DNA of 14,546 bases from an uncultured Anaerolineaceae bacterium (GCA_937967805.1 CALBTC010000490.1:1-14546), one strand, 5' to 3'; positions 7,134 to 14,423 are shown, numbered from the stretch's first letter. Notes: a model not told the origin generated them from the sequence alone. Numbers and translations are program-made.

Positions 7134-8559
7134 ACGCTTTGGCTGCCATTTGCTCGCCGAAGCCCAGCAGTGCCTTCACGCGGTCGTCGTTGGGGGCTTC
7201 GGCGTAGACGCGCAAGACAGGCTCGGTGCCGGACGGCCGTATCAACAGCCAGCTCCCATCTGCCAGATAATATTTCACGCCGTCCACCGTTTGCACATCG
7301 TCTACATTCACGCCGGCGATGGCTGCTGGAGCCAGATTGAGCAGCATTTCCACCATACGCTGCTTTTCCACAGGACGGGTCAGCTTCATGTCTGTGCGCG
7401 CATATTGGGCTGGGCCAAATTTAGCCAGCAAATCATCTACCAGCTCGTGCAGCGGTGCTTTAGCAGCGGCCATCACCTCCAGCAGCAGCAAGCCCATCAG
7501 CACGCCGTCCCCCTCCGGGATATGCCCCTGAATGCTCATACCGCCGGACTCCTCGCCGCCCATCACCACGCCGTTGGCAATCATGAGATCGGCAATATGG
7601 TTGAAGCCCACCGGCGTTTCGACCAGTTCCAGGCCGTTTTGGGCGGCAATGCGGTCGATCATGCGCGTAGTAGAGACAGTGCGTACCACCTTGCCATGGA
7701 GTCCCCGTTTTTCCAGCAAGTAACGCAGCACTAGGGCAAAAATGCGGTGCGGATCGACAAAATTACCCAGCGCGTCTACCGCGCCGATGCGGTCGGCGTC
7801 GCCGTCGGTGGCCAGGCCTACGTCCCAATGGCCGCTCTGGATGGTGGACATGAGCAGGCCGAGGTGTTGGGCGATCGGTTCCGGGTGAATACCGCCAAAG
7901 CCGGGATTCATTTCGTGGCGAATGTTGTGGACGTGGGTACGGCCGCGGGCCAAAATCTCGCCGAACGCGCCGCGCCCGGAGCCAAACATGCCGTCGGCCA
8001 CCAGCCGCAGCTCGCCGCCAGAGACAATGTCCAGATCAACCAGTCCGCTGAGATGCTCATAGTAAGCCCAGGACGGATCAAACTTGTGTACGCGATCTTG
8101 CTTGATCGCTTCGTCTAAATCCATCAGGTTAGGGCCGCGCCCGCTGGACAAATTGCGGTCCAGCAGCCGCTCAACGCGCTGGTGGTGGGATGGGCTGGCC
8201 GCACCGCCATGGCACGACTTGAGCTTGATGCCATTGTAGCGTGGCGCATTGTGGCTGGCGGTGATCATCACGCCGGCCGTGGCATTTTTTTGCAGCACGG
8301 CATAGCTGATGGCCGGTGTGGGCGTGTCGGCGCGGGCCAGCCAGGTGTCAATGTGGTTGGCAGCCATGACACGGGCCACTTCCGCCGCGTACCGGTCAGA
8401 CAAAAAGCGGGTGTCGAAGCCGACGACGACGCTGGGATTACTGCCGTTTTCCTCACGCACGTAGTCGGCGATGGCCTGGGCCACCAGCCGCAAGTTGCCA
8501 AAGGTAAAGGTTTCGCTAATGACGGCCCGCCAGCCGTCGGTGCCAAATTTGATGGTCAT
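7132..8559 (-). CDS. Phosphoglucomutase/phosphomannomutase family (alpha-D-phosphohexomutase)
   Basis: Interconverts hexose 1- and 6-phosphates, linking glucan breakdown to glycolysis or to sugar-nucleotide synthesis. 475 residues, all four family loops intact: phosphoserine loop TASHNAPRYNG (S102), metal loop DGDADR (252-257), sugar loop GGEESGG (334-340) and phosphate loop RPSGTEP (441-447). Whether it prefers glucose, mannose or glucosamine phosphate is not decided by these motifs; GEESGG fits glucose/mannose enzymes. Third gene of the minus-strand operon; its ATG overlaps the stop of the glycerate kinase gene (ATGA, 8556-8559) and is served by GAGGA at 8566-8570, 6 nt away. The stop lies in the terminator-like palindrome. 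The RPSG codons contain an ACGGCCGT site. Confidence 0.95.
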   Translation of the reverse strand: MTIKFGTDGWRAVISETFTFGNLRLVAQAIADYVREENGSNPSVVVGFDTRFLSDRYAAEVARVMAANHIDTWLARADTPTPAISYAVLQKNATAGVMITASHNAPRYNGIKLKSCHGGAASPSHHQRVERLLDRNLSSGRGPNLMDLDEAIKQDRVHKFDPSWAYYEHLSGLVDLDIVSGGELRLVADGMFGSGRGAFGEILARGRTHVHNIRHEMNPGFGGIHPEPIAQHLGLLMSTIQSGHWDVGLATDGDADRIGAVDALGNFVDPHRIFALVLRYLLEKRGLHGKVVRTVSTTRMIDRIAAQNGLELVETPVGFNHIADLMIANGVVMGGEESGGMSIQGHIPEGDGVLMGLLLLEVMAAAKAPLHELVDDLLAKFGPAQYARTDMKLTRPVEKQRMVEMLLNLAPAAIAGVNVDDVQTVDGVKYYLADGSWLLIRPSGTEPVLRVYAEAPNDDRVKALLGFGEQMAAKA

Positions 8560-9881
8560 TTTGGTTCCTCGTAATTTAAGATAATCAATAAATCGTTTAC
8601 ATTTGTGCCGGTGGGACCGGTTTTTATGAGATGACGGCCGTTCCCCACGGCGTCTAGTTGGGCAAAGTAAGTGTAGCTGTCATTGTTGTTCAGGTAGGCC
8701 CGGGCAGTTTGGCTGTCCTGCACGGTATGCCCGGTGATGGTGGCCCCGGCCATGCCGCTGGGGCCGTCTTCGCCGTCGGTGGCAAAGCTGGTGATGGTGC
8801 GATTGACCCAGCCCGCCAGGCTGATGGCCGCAGCCAAAGCCGTTTCCAGATTGCGCCCGCCGACGCCGTCGCCGTGTAGGGTGACGGTGGTTTCACCGCC
8901 AAGCAGGGTGGTGCTTTGCGGCGGGGCGTCTTTGGCCAGGGCAGCGGCAAACTGTCCCACTTCACGCGCTTCTCCTTCCAGCCGGGCGGTGAGCAGGCGG
9001 GTGTGGAAGCCCAACATTTCCGCTTTCTCGGCAGCGGCCTGGGCCGATTGCTGAATGCTGCCGATGATGATGTTGTCGATGATGTTGCCGGGGGATGGGG
9101 TGTCGGTTTTGCTTAAATCTTGCAGTTTGGACTGAATGGTTTGGCTGACGGCCGTTTCCAACCCATCCGGCACTCCATACCGATCTAAAACGGCCCGTGC
9201 GTCAGCGGCAGTTTCAGCAACAGCCACCGTTGGTCCGCTGCCGATGGCCGCCAGCTCGTTGCCCACCACGTCGCTTAAAATCAGGCTGATGATTCTGGCC
9301 GGAGCGACCAATCGGGCCAAACCGCCTCCTTTCACTTCGTCGAGCTGGCGGCGCACCGTATTGAGTTCTTGGATGGTGCAGCCGCTGGCCAGCAGCACCT
9401 GCGTGAGATGCTGCCAAATCTCCAGCGACAGATGGGGTTTGGTGAGTAGTGCTGACGCCCCGCCAGAAATGAGACACAGGACGAGGTCGTTTTTGTTGAG
9501 ATGAGCGAGGCTCAGGCTGTTCAGGACGACCGTTGTCGCCGCCACGCTTTCTTTGCCAGGCACAGGATGATTGCCTGTGTAGGCCGGCAGGGGCACGGTT
9601 AAATTTTCTGGAAGATGTTTGCTAATGATGCCGCCGCCGGAAGCGGACCGCTCTCCCACAATTTCCAATGCTGCCTGGGCCATTGGGACGGCCGCTTTGC
9701 CCACGCTGATGAGGAAGAGACGGCCGTTTTCCAGATTAAACTTGTGCTGGCCGATGGTGAGCGTATGGTCGTTCTTTTGCAGGTGGCTGTGAACGGCCGT
9801 GTGAGGATCGGCCGTTTGCAGGGCAGCCGTGATGATTGCCTGAATATGCTCAGCATGGTCGGTGAAGTTGAGCGGGGGCAT
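8556..9881 (-). CDS. Glycerate 2-kinase (MOFRL/DUF4147 family)
   Basis: Predicted ATP-dependent kinase forming 2-phosphoglycerate from glycerate, cytosolic. 441 residues, normal family length. Family signatures in order: SVGKAA.PMA (59-68, with K62), ISGGASAL (138-145), NTVRRQLDEVKGGGLA (174-189), SDVVGN (203-208) with GSGPT (214-218), then the C-terminal MOFRL region with GGETTVTLHG (from 328), VGGRNLE (to 346), TDGEDGPSGMAGA (368-380) and KTGPTGTNVNDL (420-431). No ribosome site is evident before ATG 9881; with only 2 nt between it and the upstream stop, translation is probably coupled to the lipoprotein gene. The family also contains hydroxypyruvate reductase-named homologues; that name is a historical mis-annotation for this fold. 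Confidence 0.93.
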   Translation of the reverse strand: MPPLNFTDHAEHIQAIITAALQTADPHTAVHSHLQKNDHTLTIGQHKFNLENGRLFLISVGKAAVPMAQAALEIVGERSASGGGIISKHLPENLTVPLPAYTGNHPVPGKESVAATTVVLNSLSLAHLNKNDLVLCLISGGASALLTKPHLSLEIWQHLTQVLLASGCTIQELNTVRRQLDEVKGGGLARLVAPARIISLILSDVVGNELAAIGSGPTVAVAETAADARAVLDRYGVPDGLETAVSQTIQSKLQDLSKTDTPSPGNIIDNIIIGSIQQSAQAAAEKAEMLGFHTRLLTARLEGEAREVGQFAAALAKDAPPQSTTLLGGETTVTLHGDGVGGRNLETALAAAISLAGWVNRTITSFATDGEDGPSGMAGATITGHTVQDSQTARAYLNNNDSYTYFAQLDAVGNGRHLIKTGPTGTNVNDLLIILNYEEPK

Positions 9882-9883
9882 GA

Positions 9884-11239
9884 TTACGGTTGTAAAGCGG
9901 CGGCGGCTTCCTCGGCGGCCGCCTGGGGCGTTTTGGTTAGCGTAACCACATCAAAAACAGCATTGTTGATGACAGTCATAATGTTGCTGCTGCTGCTGAA
10001 GGGCATCGCCTGGGCCCGGTTAAGCTGCTCCCTGGCAAAGGCCACGTAGCTGTCGTCTTGAGGCCAAAAGGCCAGGGCTGCCTGCCGCGCCGGCAGGTAG
10101 TTGCTGGCATAACTCCATTCACCTAACTGGTCGCTGGCAATCAGGCTGTTGAGCAGTTCGCCCACCAACTGCCGCTGAGCCGGATCGGTTGTGGTGACGG
10201 CCCAGGCCCAGCCGTTGAGTAACGGCGACAGCGGTTGTTGCAGGCCGGGAACGGCCGTTACTAAAAATTTGCCGTCTTCATCCCGCTGCCGCAAATATTG
10301 CTCGCTGCTGGTTAAGGCAAAATCGGCCGTGCCTGCCTGAAAAAGGGGCCACGATTCTTGCAGCATCGAGTAATTGCTGCTTTGGTCCAAAATAAAGCCG
10401 CTGCTTTTAGCGATAAAAAGCTGCTGCAATGCTGTCGCCAGGGGCTCAACTTGTAAGGCAACCTGGCCGGCATCGTTGGTGAAACTACCTCCGGCAGCCA
10501 GATAAAACTCCAGCCCCAACATGCCGCCCGGCGTGCCATTGGCCGGGAATACAAAGCTGTAAGGGAGTTCCGTTAGTGACTCCCAACGAGTTGGAATTGT
10601 TTGGGTAATCGTTTCGCTGTTATAGGCTAGATGGGGCAGCCCGGTAAGAATAAACGGGTAACCAGCAACGCGATTGTCTTTTAGCACCAGCTCAAGCGCT
10701 GCCGGATAGAGGTCTTCTAATAAGGTTGTCTCCACGAGGCCATCTAATGGATAGATTAACTGCTCATTGAGGGCGGTTGTAAGTTGGTCGATGGGGATGG
10801 CGATTAGGTCGGGCAAAATTTCAGGGGCGACAGGGCGGCCCGTGCGGATGTAGCTTAAGATGCTGCTTTGGCCGCTGACGGACTTTTGCTCAATGGTAAG
10901 CTGTACATTGGGGTGGTTGGCCCGGTAAGCAGCAAGCTGGGCATTGAGGATGGCGGCGCCGTCTTCTGTAGAAAGGGCGATTTCTGGCGGCAGCCAGACA
11001 CGCAAAGAGGGTTGTGTTTGGGTAACGGCCGCTGTGGGAATGGCAATATCCGGCGTCGTGTCTGCCGCCGGGGTGCCAGTGGCTGCGGCTGGTTCGCGAG
11101 GCGTGCCATTGAGCGTTCGGTTTGTGACGGGTTCAGGAGTGTTTTCTGCACCATCGGACTGCGTAAAATTGCTGACAATGTCACAGCTAACGGTTAACCA
11201 GAGCAGTATAAAAAGTAAGATCGATGCCCTTTTTTTCAT
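9884..11239 (-). CDS. Extracellular solute-binding lipoprotein (family 1, sugar-type)
   Basis: Surface-anchored binding protein for an ABC importer, probably for a sugar. From ATG 11239 it has 451 residues: MKKRASILLFILLWLTVSC is a lipoprotein signal with Cys19, although Thr at -3 is atypical for a lipobox. A Thr/Pro/Ala-rich tether (about 27-73) precedes the binding fold, beginning LRVWLPPE and containing LPDLIAIPIDQ, YPFILTGLPHLAYN and LLNGWAWAV, typical of family 1 solute-binding proteins. GTG 11281 and ATG 11275 are in frame upstream, the latter with AAAGG 5 nt away, but they put 12-14 residues before the basic signal-peptide start. No permease or ATPase gene is adjacent, so it is an orphan here or works with a distant transporter. 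First gene of the operon with glycerate kinase and phosphohexomutase. A weak minus-strand promoter (TTCAGA 11349-11344, TAAAAT 11325-11320) is possible. Confidence 0.85.
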   Translation of the reverse strand: MKKRASILLFILLWLTVSCDIVSNFTQSDGAENTPEPVTNRTLNGTPREPAAATGTPAADTTPDIAIPTAAVTQTQPSLRVWLPPEIALSTEDGAAILNAQLAAYRANHPNVQLTIEQKSVSGQSSILSYIRTGRPVAPEILPDLIAIPIDQLTTALNEQLIYPLDGLVETTLLEDLYPAALELVLKDNRVAGYPFILTGLPHLAYNSETITQTIPTRWESLTELPYSFVFPANGTPGGMLGLEFYLAAGGSFTNDAGQVALQVEPLATALQQLFIAKSSGFILDQSSNYSMLQESWPLFQAGTADFALTSSEQYLRQRDEDGKFLVTAVPGLQQPLSPLLNGWAWAVTTTDPAQRQLVGELLNSLIASDQLGEWSYASNYLPARQAALAFWPQDDSYVAFAREQLNRAQAMPFSSSSNIMTVINNAVFDVVTLTKTPQAAAEEAAAALQP

Positions 11240-11313
11240 GAACAGAAGTATACCTGTGATTACCTGATCAAGCATTTGCACCTTTGCCCCGCTTAGGATA
11301 TTCTTTGCCCACG

Positions 11314-11406
11314 ATGTTCATTTTATGGTTTGATCGACGCTTTTCTGAAGCCACCCGTCGTGGCTCTATCCGGCTGCTCTCTAATATCGGTGCGGCTCCC
11401 GAATGA
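11314..11406 (+). CDS. Possible leader peptide ORF upstream of the ABC-F gene
   Basis: A 30-codon frame from ATG 11314 to TGA 11406; product begins MFILWFDRRFSEATRRGSIR and is Arg-rich and of no known family. An in-frame TTG at 11305 has AGGA 6 nt upstream (11295-11298), so a 33-residue version is also possible. It ends 27 nt before a strong intrinsic terminator that lies on the same strand with no other gene before it. This layout is typical of leader peptides in attenuated ABC-F genes. It also contains a small hairpin (AGCCAC 11349-11354 with GTGGCT 11360-11365). It may equally be a chance ORF in a divergent promoter region. Confidence 0.3.
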   Translation: MFILWFDRRFSEATRRGSIRLLSNIGAAPE

Positions 11407-11433
11407 ATATTATGTAAACTAAGGTAGTTTTCC

Positions 11434-11468
11434 AGGCCGAGGCGATTTCGTCTCGGCCTTTTTCTTTA
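11434..11468 (+). terminator. Strong rho-independent terminator upstream of the ABC-F gene (possible attenuator)
   Basis: AGGCCGAGGCG (11434-11444) pairs with CGTCTCGGCCT (11449-11459), an 11-bp stem with one G-T pair and a 4-nt loop, followed at once by TTTTTCTTT. The T tract is only on the plus strand, so it stops plus-strand transcription. No plus-strand gene other than the short leader ORF precedes it for several kilobases (everything from 7132 to 11239 is on the minus strand). I could not find a convincing antiterminator pairing. Confidence 0.85.
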
Positions 11469-11476
11469 AAAATCAT

Positions 11477-11505
11477 GCGTTTGGAGGCTGGCAACCTCCA
11501 AACGC
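11477..11505. repeat. Perfect 11-bp hairpin with GGAGG/CCTCC stem
   Basis: GCGTTTGGAGG (11477-11487) and CCTCCAAACGC (11495-11505) are perfectly complementary with a 7-nt loop. It lies between the terminator and the palindromic repeat in the ABC-F leader. It could be a dispersed repeat, an operator, or an RNA element; the GGAGG in its left arm is not followed by a usable start. Confidence 0.75.
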
Positions 11506-11520
11506 CGGCCTTCATTCAAA

Positions 11521-11585
11521 ATAGCCACCGAGGGCGCAGAGGAAAAAGAGGTTTTCTCTAAAATCTCTGTGAACGCTGTGGCTAT
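11521..11585. repeat. Dispersed palindromic element, copy 2, in the ABC-F leader
   Basis: ATAGCCAC (11521-11528) pairs with GTGGCTAT (11578-11585); the interior has the same AAAGAG, TTTTCTCT and AAATCTCT blocks as copy 1. Over 45 aligned core bases (from GCCAC at 11524 and 7066) 38 are identical. It ends 19 nt before the ABC-F start and contains a GTG (11569) that opens the ABC-F frame but is probably not used. Confidence 0.8.
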
Positions 11586-11604
11586 AAAACAAATGGAGTT
11601 TATG

Positions 11605-13239
11605 ATGGCTGAAATTTTATTTAATCTGGACAAAGTGACCGTTTCTTTAACGGGCAAGCTGATCTTTTCCGGCTTGAGCTGGGAAGTGCAGAACCAGCAG
11701 CGTATTGGGCTGGTGGGGCCGAATGGAGCAGGGAAATCGACGCTGCTCAAGTTAGTAGCACGAGAACTTGAGCCGGACGAGGGCAATGTTTTCCGTAAAT
11801 CGGGCTTGACCTGGGGCCGGTTGGAGCAGGAGCCCGGTTTACCGGCAGGGAAAGCTGTGCTGGATGAGGCAATGACGGCCGTTCCCCAAATCGCCACCAT
11901 TCACCAACATCTGGCCGAACTGGAGCAGCAAATGGGCACGCCTGCTGTTTATGAGGACGGCGAGCGGCTGGCCAAAGTGATGGCCCATCATGAGAAATGG
12001 CTACACAAATTGGAGCAGCTAGACGGGGCCAGCTACGAAAGCCGCGTGAAAGAGACTTTGGTTCGGCTGGGCTTCCCCCAAGAGCAGTGGGATACGCAAA
12101 CGGAACATCTCAGCGGCGGGCAAAAAAAGCTTATTATGTTGGCCAAACTGCTGGTGCAGCAGCCGGATTTGCTGCTGCTGGATGAGCCGGACAACCACCT
12201 TGATCTGGCAGCGAAGCAGCGATTGGAGGCGGTCATTCGTAGCTATCCCGGCTGCGTGGTGATTATCTCGCACGACCGCTATTTGTTGGATGAAGTGGCG
12301 ACCCACATTGCTGAGTTGGAAAACGGCCGTCTTACCCTCTACGTTGGCAATTACAGCCACTACACCACCGAACGTGAGCTGGCCCGGCTGCGGCAGGCGC
12401 AGCTTTACGCCGCCCAGCAAAAAGAGATTGCCCGCATCGAGGCGGCCATTGCCCGCTTTGAACTGTGGGCCTCAATCGTGATCAACGAGCGGCACATCCG
12501 GCAGGCGCGCAGCCGCCGTAAAATGCTGGACAAAATGGACAAGGTGGAAAAGGTCCATGAGCAGCGGCGCATGACGCTGGACCTGGCCGGCTGGCGCGGC
12601 AGCAACAAGGTGTTGGAGCTTGAAAATGTAACCAGACAGTTTGAAAACGGCCGTACCATCTTCAACCAGCTCAACCAAATCTTGTGGCACGGCGAGCGGG
12701 TAGGGCTGGTGGGTCCCAACGGCGCAGGCAAATCATTCCTGCTGAAGCAACTGCTGGACCCGGAAAATATTCACGGTGGGCAGATCAAAATTGGGCCCAG
12801 CGTAAAAATTGGCTACTATGCCCAGGAGCAAGAGACGCTGGACTACAGCCGCGACCTCATCAGCGAAATTCGCCAATCGGCCCCGGTGAGCCGGGAAGTG
12901 GCGGTGGCTTTCCTGCATCGCTTCCTATACAGCTACGACCAGATGCAGCAGCCCATCAGCAAGCTGAGCGGCGGCGAGCGCAGCCGCTTGCAGTTGGCCA
13001 AGCTGGTGCTGGAACGGCCGAATCTGCTCCTGCTCGACGAACCGACCAACAATCTAGACATCGCCTCCATTGAGGTGCTGGAGCAAACGCTGGACGAGTT
13101 TGAGGGCACGCTGCTGATCGTCTCACACGACCGCTACTTTTTGGACCAGGTGGTGGATCGGGTGTTGGAGTTGAAAGACGGCCGTTTCACCGAATTCGAC
13201 GGCGCTTACACCGATTACCTGGCAGCGCTTCAAAAATAA
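11605..13239 (+). CDS. ABC-F family ATP-binding protein (ribosome-associated translation factor type)
   Basis: Soluble twin-ATPase protein acting on the ribosome; family members ease stalled translation (EttA, Uup, YbiT, YheS types) or protect against antibiotics. 544 residues, no membrane segments. NBD1: Walker A GPNGAGKS 38-45, signature LSGGQ 169-173, Walker B LLLLDEP 189-195, H-loop SHDRY 222-226. Interdomain linker about 241-335, basic and helical (RQARSRRKMLDKMDK), as expected for the tRNA-contacting P-site motif. NBD2: Walker A 370-377, LSGGE 454-458, LLLLDEPTNN 474-483, SHDRY 507-511. Both catalytic Glu are present. The frame opens at GTG 11569, but ATG 11605 is preferred: GGAG at 11595-11598 lies 6 nt upstream and the product begins MAEILFNLDKV. 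The leader carries a terminator and possible leader ORF, hinting at attenuation. Which subfamily, and whether it confers resistance, is not resolvable here. Confidence 0.93.
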   Translation: MAEILFNLDKVTVSLTGKLIFSGLSWEVQNQQRIGLVGPNGAGKSTLLKLVARELEPDEGNVFRKSGLTWGRLEQEPGLPAGKAVLDEAMTAVPQIATIHQHLAELEQQMGTPAVYEDGERLAKVMAHHEKWLHKLEQLDGASYESRVKETLVRLGFPQEQWDTQTEHLSGGQKKLIMLAKLLVQQPDLLLLDEPDNHLDLAAKQRLEAVIRSYPGCVVIISHDRYLLDEVATHIAELENGRLTLYVGNYSHYTTERELARLRQAQLYAAQQKEIARIEAAIARFELWASIVINERHIRQARSRRKMLDKMDKVEKVHEQRRMTLDLAGWRGSNKVLELENVTRQFENGRTIFNQLNQILWHGERVGLVGPNGAGKSFLLKQLLDPENIHGGQIKIGPSVKIGYYAQEQETLDYSRDLISEIRQSAPVSREVAVAFLHRFLYSYDQMQQPISKLSGGERSRLQLAKLVLERPNLLLLDEPTNNLDIASIEVLEQTLDEFEGTLLIVSHDRYFLDQVVDRVLELKDGRFTEFDGAYTDYLAALQK

Positions 13240-13268
13240 TTGCGGATTTGGGTATAAAAACCTATACT
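13240..13268 (+). promoter_or_regulatory. Candidate promoter for the HEAT-like/2TM gene
   Basis: TTGCGG (13240-13245; 3 of 6 matches) and TATACT (13263-13268; 5 of 6) are separated by 17 nt, directly after the ABC-F stop. A small dyad GTATA/TATAC (13252-13256 and 13263-13267) overlaps the -10 and could be an operator. The -35 is poor. Confidence 0.3.
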
Positions 13269-13351
13269 GTCTGCACTCGAGAGCCGTGTTTGTAGCAGAA
13301 TAACCACGTGGCGTGTGTGGCGGATGTTTCGCTGTGGTGAGACATCTTGAT

Positions 13352-13383
13352 GCACGCTTTTTGCCAGAAGCAAACTGGCGTGC
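13352..13383 (+). other. Bulged hairpin in the leader of the HEAT-like/2TM gene
   Basis: GCCAG (13363-13367) pairs with CTGGC (13375-13379) around AAGCAAA, and GCAC (13352-13355) with GTGC (13380-13383), leaving a 7-nt bulge on the left. It ends 13 nt before the AGGAGG ribosome site of the next gene, so it might affect translation; there is no direct evidence. Confidence 0.35.
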
Positions 13384-13406
13384 CTGCCATCCTCCAGGAG
13401 GGAATA

Positions 13407-14423
13407 ATGTCTGAAGATTTTGTTGAGCAACTGAAGGCCTGTAATGATTATGCGGCGGCAGAAATGCTTGTGGATGAGTTTGAGCAGGCTCCTCGTGATG
13501 TGAAGAAAAGAGCGGAGCCCAAATTGATCAAGCTGCTGTCAAACGGCCGTGCCGATGAGTTTGTCCGTTCAAGAGCCGCCGAATTGCTGGGCGTGTCCAA
13601 AACAGAAACAGCTCGAAAATCATTGGAGGATATTATCGTTTCGATAGCAGCGACGGATACCCTGCTTGATCTGTACGATCGCAAAGATGCTGCATTGCGT
13701 ATTGCCCGGTATGGCGTGGAACATGCCCAACCCGACCAGCAAAGGCGCATTGCCGACGCCCTTCGCATAATCAGTGACAAAGGCGCCATCAAGTTTCTGC
13801 AATCCATGCAGTCAGACGTTGATCCGGCATCCGGCAATCGCGCCCAGATGTTGTTGGAGCAGATTGGCGGTCAATACGCCGTTGATGCGCTCGTCAAACA
13901 TCGGCTGGATGTGCTGCAAAAAGCAGGCAGCCGGGTGGAGAAATTTGATGAACAGGCATTAGCGATATTTCAAGACACGATTGAGCAGGCGCGACGCGGA
14001 TTTTCGCTGAGCCTTAACATGAGCCTGGGGATTTTCATTACAGGTGTCTTTCTAATCATTGTCAGTGCAATCAATCTGTCATTTGGCAAAGATGCGCTGG
14101 CCACCTGGGTCACCGGCGGTGCGGGTCTGGCCTCGATGGTTGCAACATTTTATAGAGAGCCCTTACTACGCGTGCAAAATGCGGTGGCCAATCTGGTACA
14201 AACGGAAATTGTGTTTTTGGGCTATATTCGTCAGGTGACCCAAATCTCCGCTATGTTTGAGCGCGAATATCTGAACAATGAAAAGTTTGATGTGGCTGCC
14301 CTGAGGAAGCTGCTCGGCTTTACCGAACGGACCATGAAAGAGACGATGCCCCTGGTACAGACGTATACAGCCGTTTCCGTTCCCTTATTGGAAGTGGAAG
14401 AGGCAGAAGAAGATCAATCGTAA
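13407..14423 (+). CDS. Helical-repeat (HEAT-like) protein with two transmembrane segments, function unknown
   Basis: 338 residues from ATG 13407, which has AGGAGG at 13396-13401; an upstream in-frame start at 13347 lacks a ribosome site. Residues 1-170 are alpha-helical with HEAT-like units (for example VRSRAAELLGVSKTETARKS at 53-72), containing no enzyme motif. A charged helix (about 170-200, ending FQDTIEQARRGF) leads into TM1 (about 204-225, MSLGIFITGVFLIIVSAINL) and TM2 (about 229-248), then a long helix (255-290, VQNAVANLVQTEIVFLGYI) and an acidic tail. The layout of a helix with QA..F, two TM helices and a following amphipathic helix resembles the 2TM modules tied to TRADD-N or SLATT-type effectors of bacterial conflict systems. 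That resemblance is from memory, not a search. It may equally be a membrane scaffold. Confidence 0.6.
   Translation: MSEDFVEQLKACNDYAAAEMLVDEFEQAPRDVKKRAEPKLIKLLSNGRADEFVRSRAAELLGVSKTETARKSLEDIIVSIAATDTLLDLYDRKDAALRIARYGVEHAQPDQQRRIADALRIISDKGAIKFLQSMQSDVDPASGNRAQMLLEQIGGQYAVDALVKHRLDVLQKAGSRVEKFDEQALAIFQDTIEQARRGFSLSLNMSLGIFITGVFLIIVSAINLSFGKDALATWVTGGAGLASMVATFYREPLLRVQNAVANLVQTEIVFLGYIRQVTQISAMFEREYLNNEKFDVAALRKLLGFTERTMKETMPLVQTYTAVSVPLLEVEEAEEDQS

Larger units (their letters stand above)
467..13550. repeat. Highly iterated 8-bp palindrome ACGGCCGT (21 sites)
   Basis: Sites start at 467, 3099, 3241, 3487, 4888, 5164, 5480, 5912, 6248, 6571, 7233, 8634, 9148, 9720, 9793, 10251, 11875, 12323, 12647, 13178 and 13543 (counted by eye). 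Twenty lie in genes and one between genes. They fall in three reading frames: as Thr-Ala-Val 8 times, as X-Gly-Arg 10 times, as X-Arg-Pro twice. At about 55% G+C roughly 0.3 sites would be expected. See the findings for the argument that the signal is at the DNA level. Confidence 0.85.

Noticed and set aside
7150..8574. Plus-strand ORFs across the phosphohexomutase gene (for example 7150-7734, 8182-8574)
   Set aside because: Antisense shadows; the minus strand encodes all four conserved mutase loops in one frame.
11569..11604. Upstream GTG start for the ABC-F protein
   Set aside because: It lies in the palindromic repeat, has no ribosome site, and adds residues not expected before the first NBD strand; ATG 11605 has GGAG at good spacing.
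13240..13406. Terminator directly after the ABC-F gene
   Set aside because: The dyad near 13252-13267 is short and not followed by a T tract; it fits a promoter or operator better.
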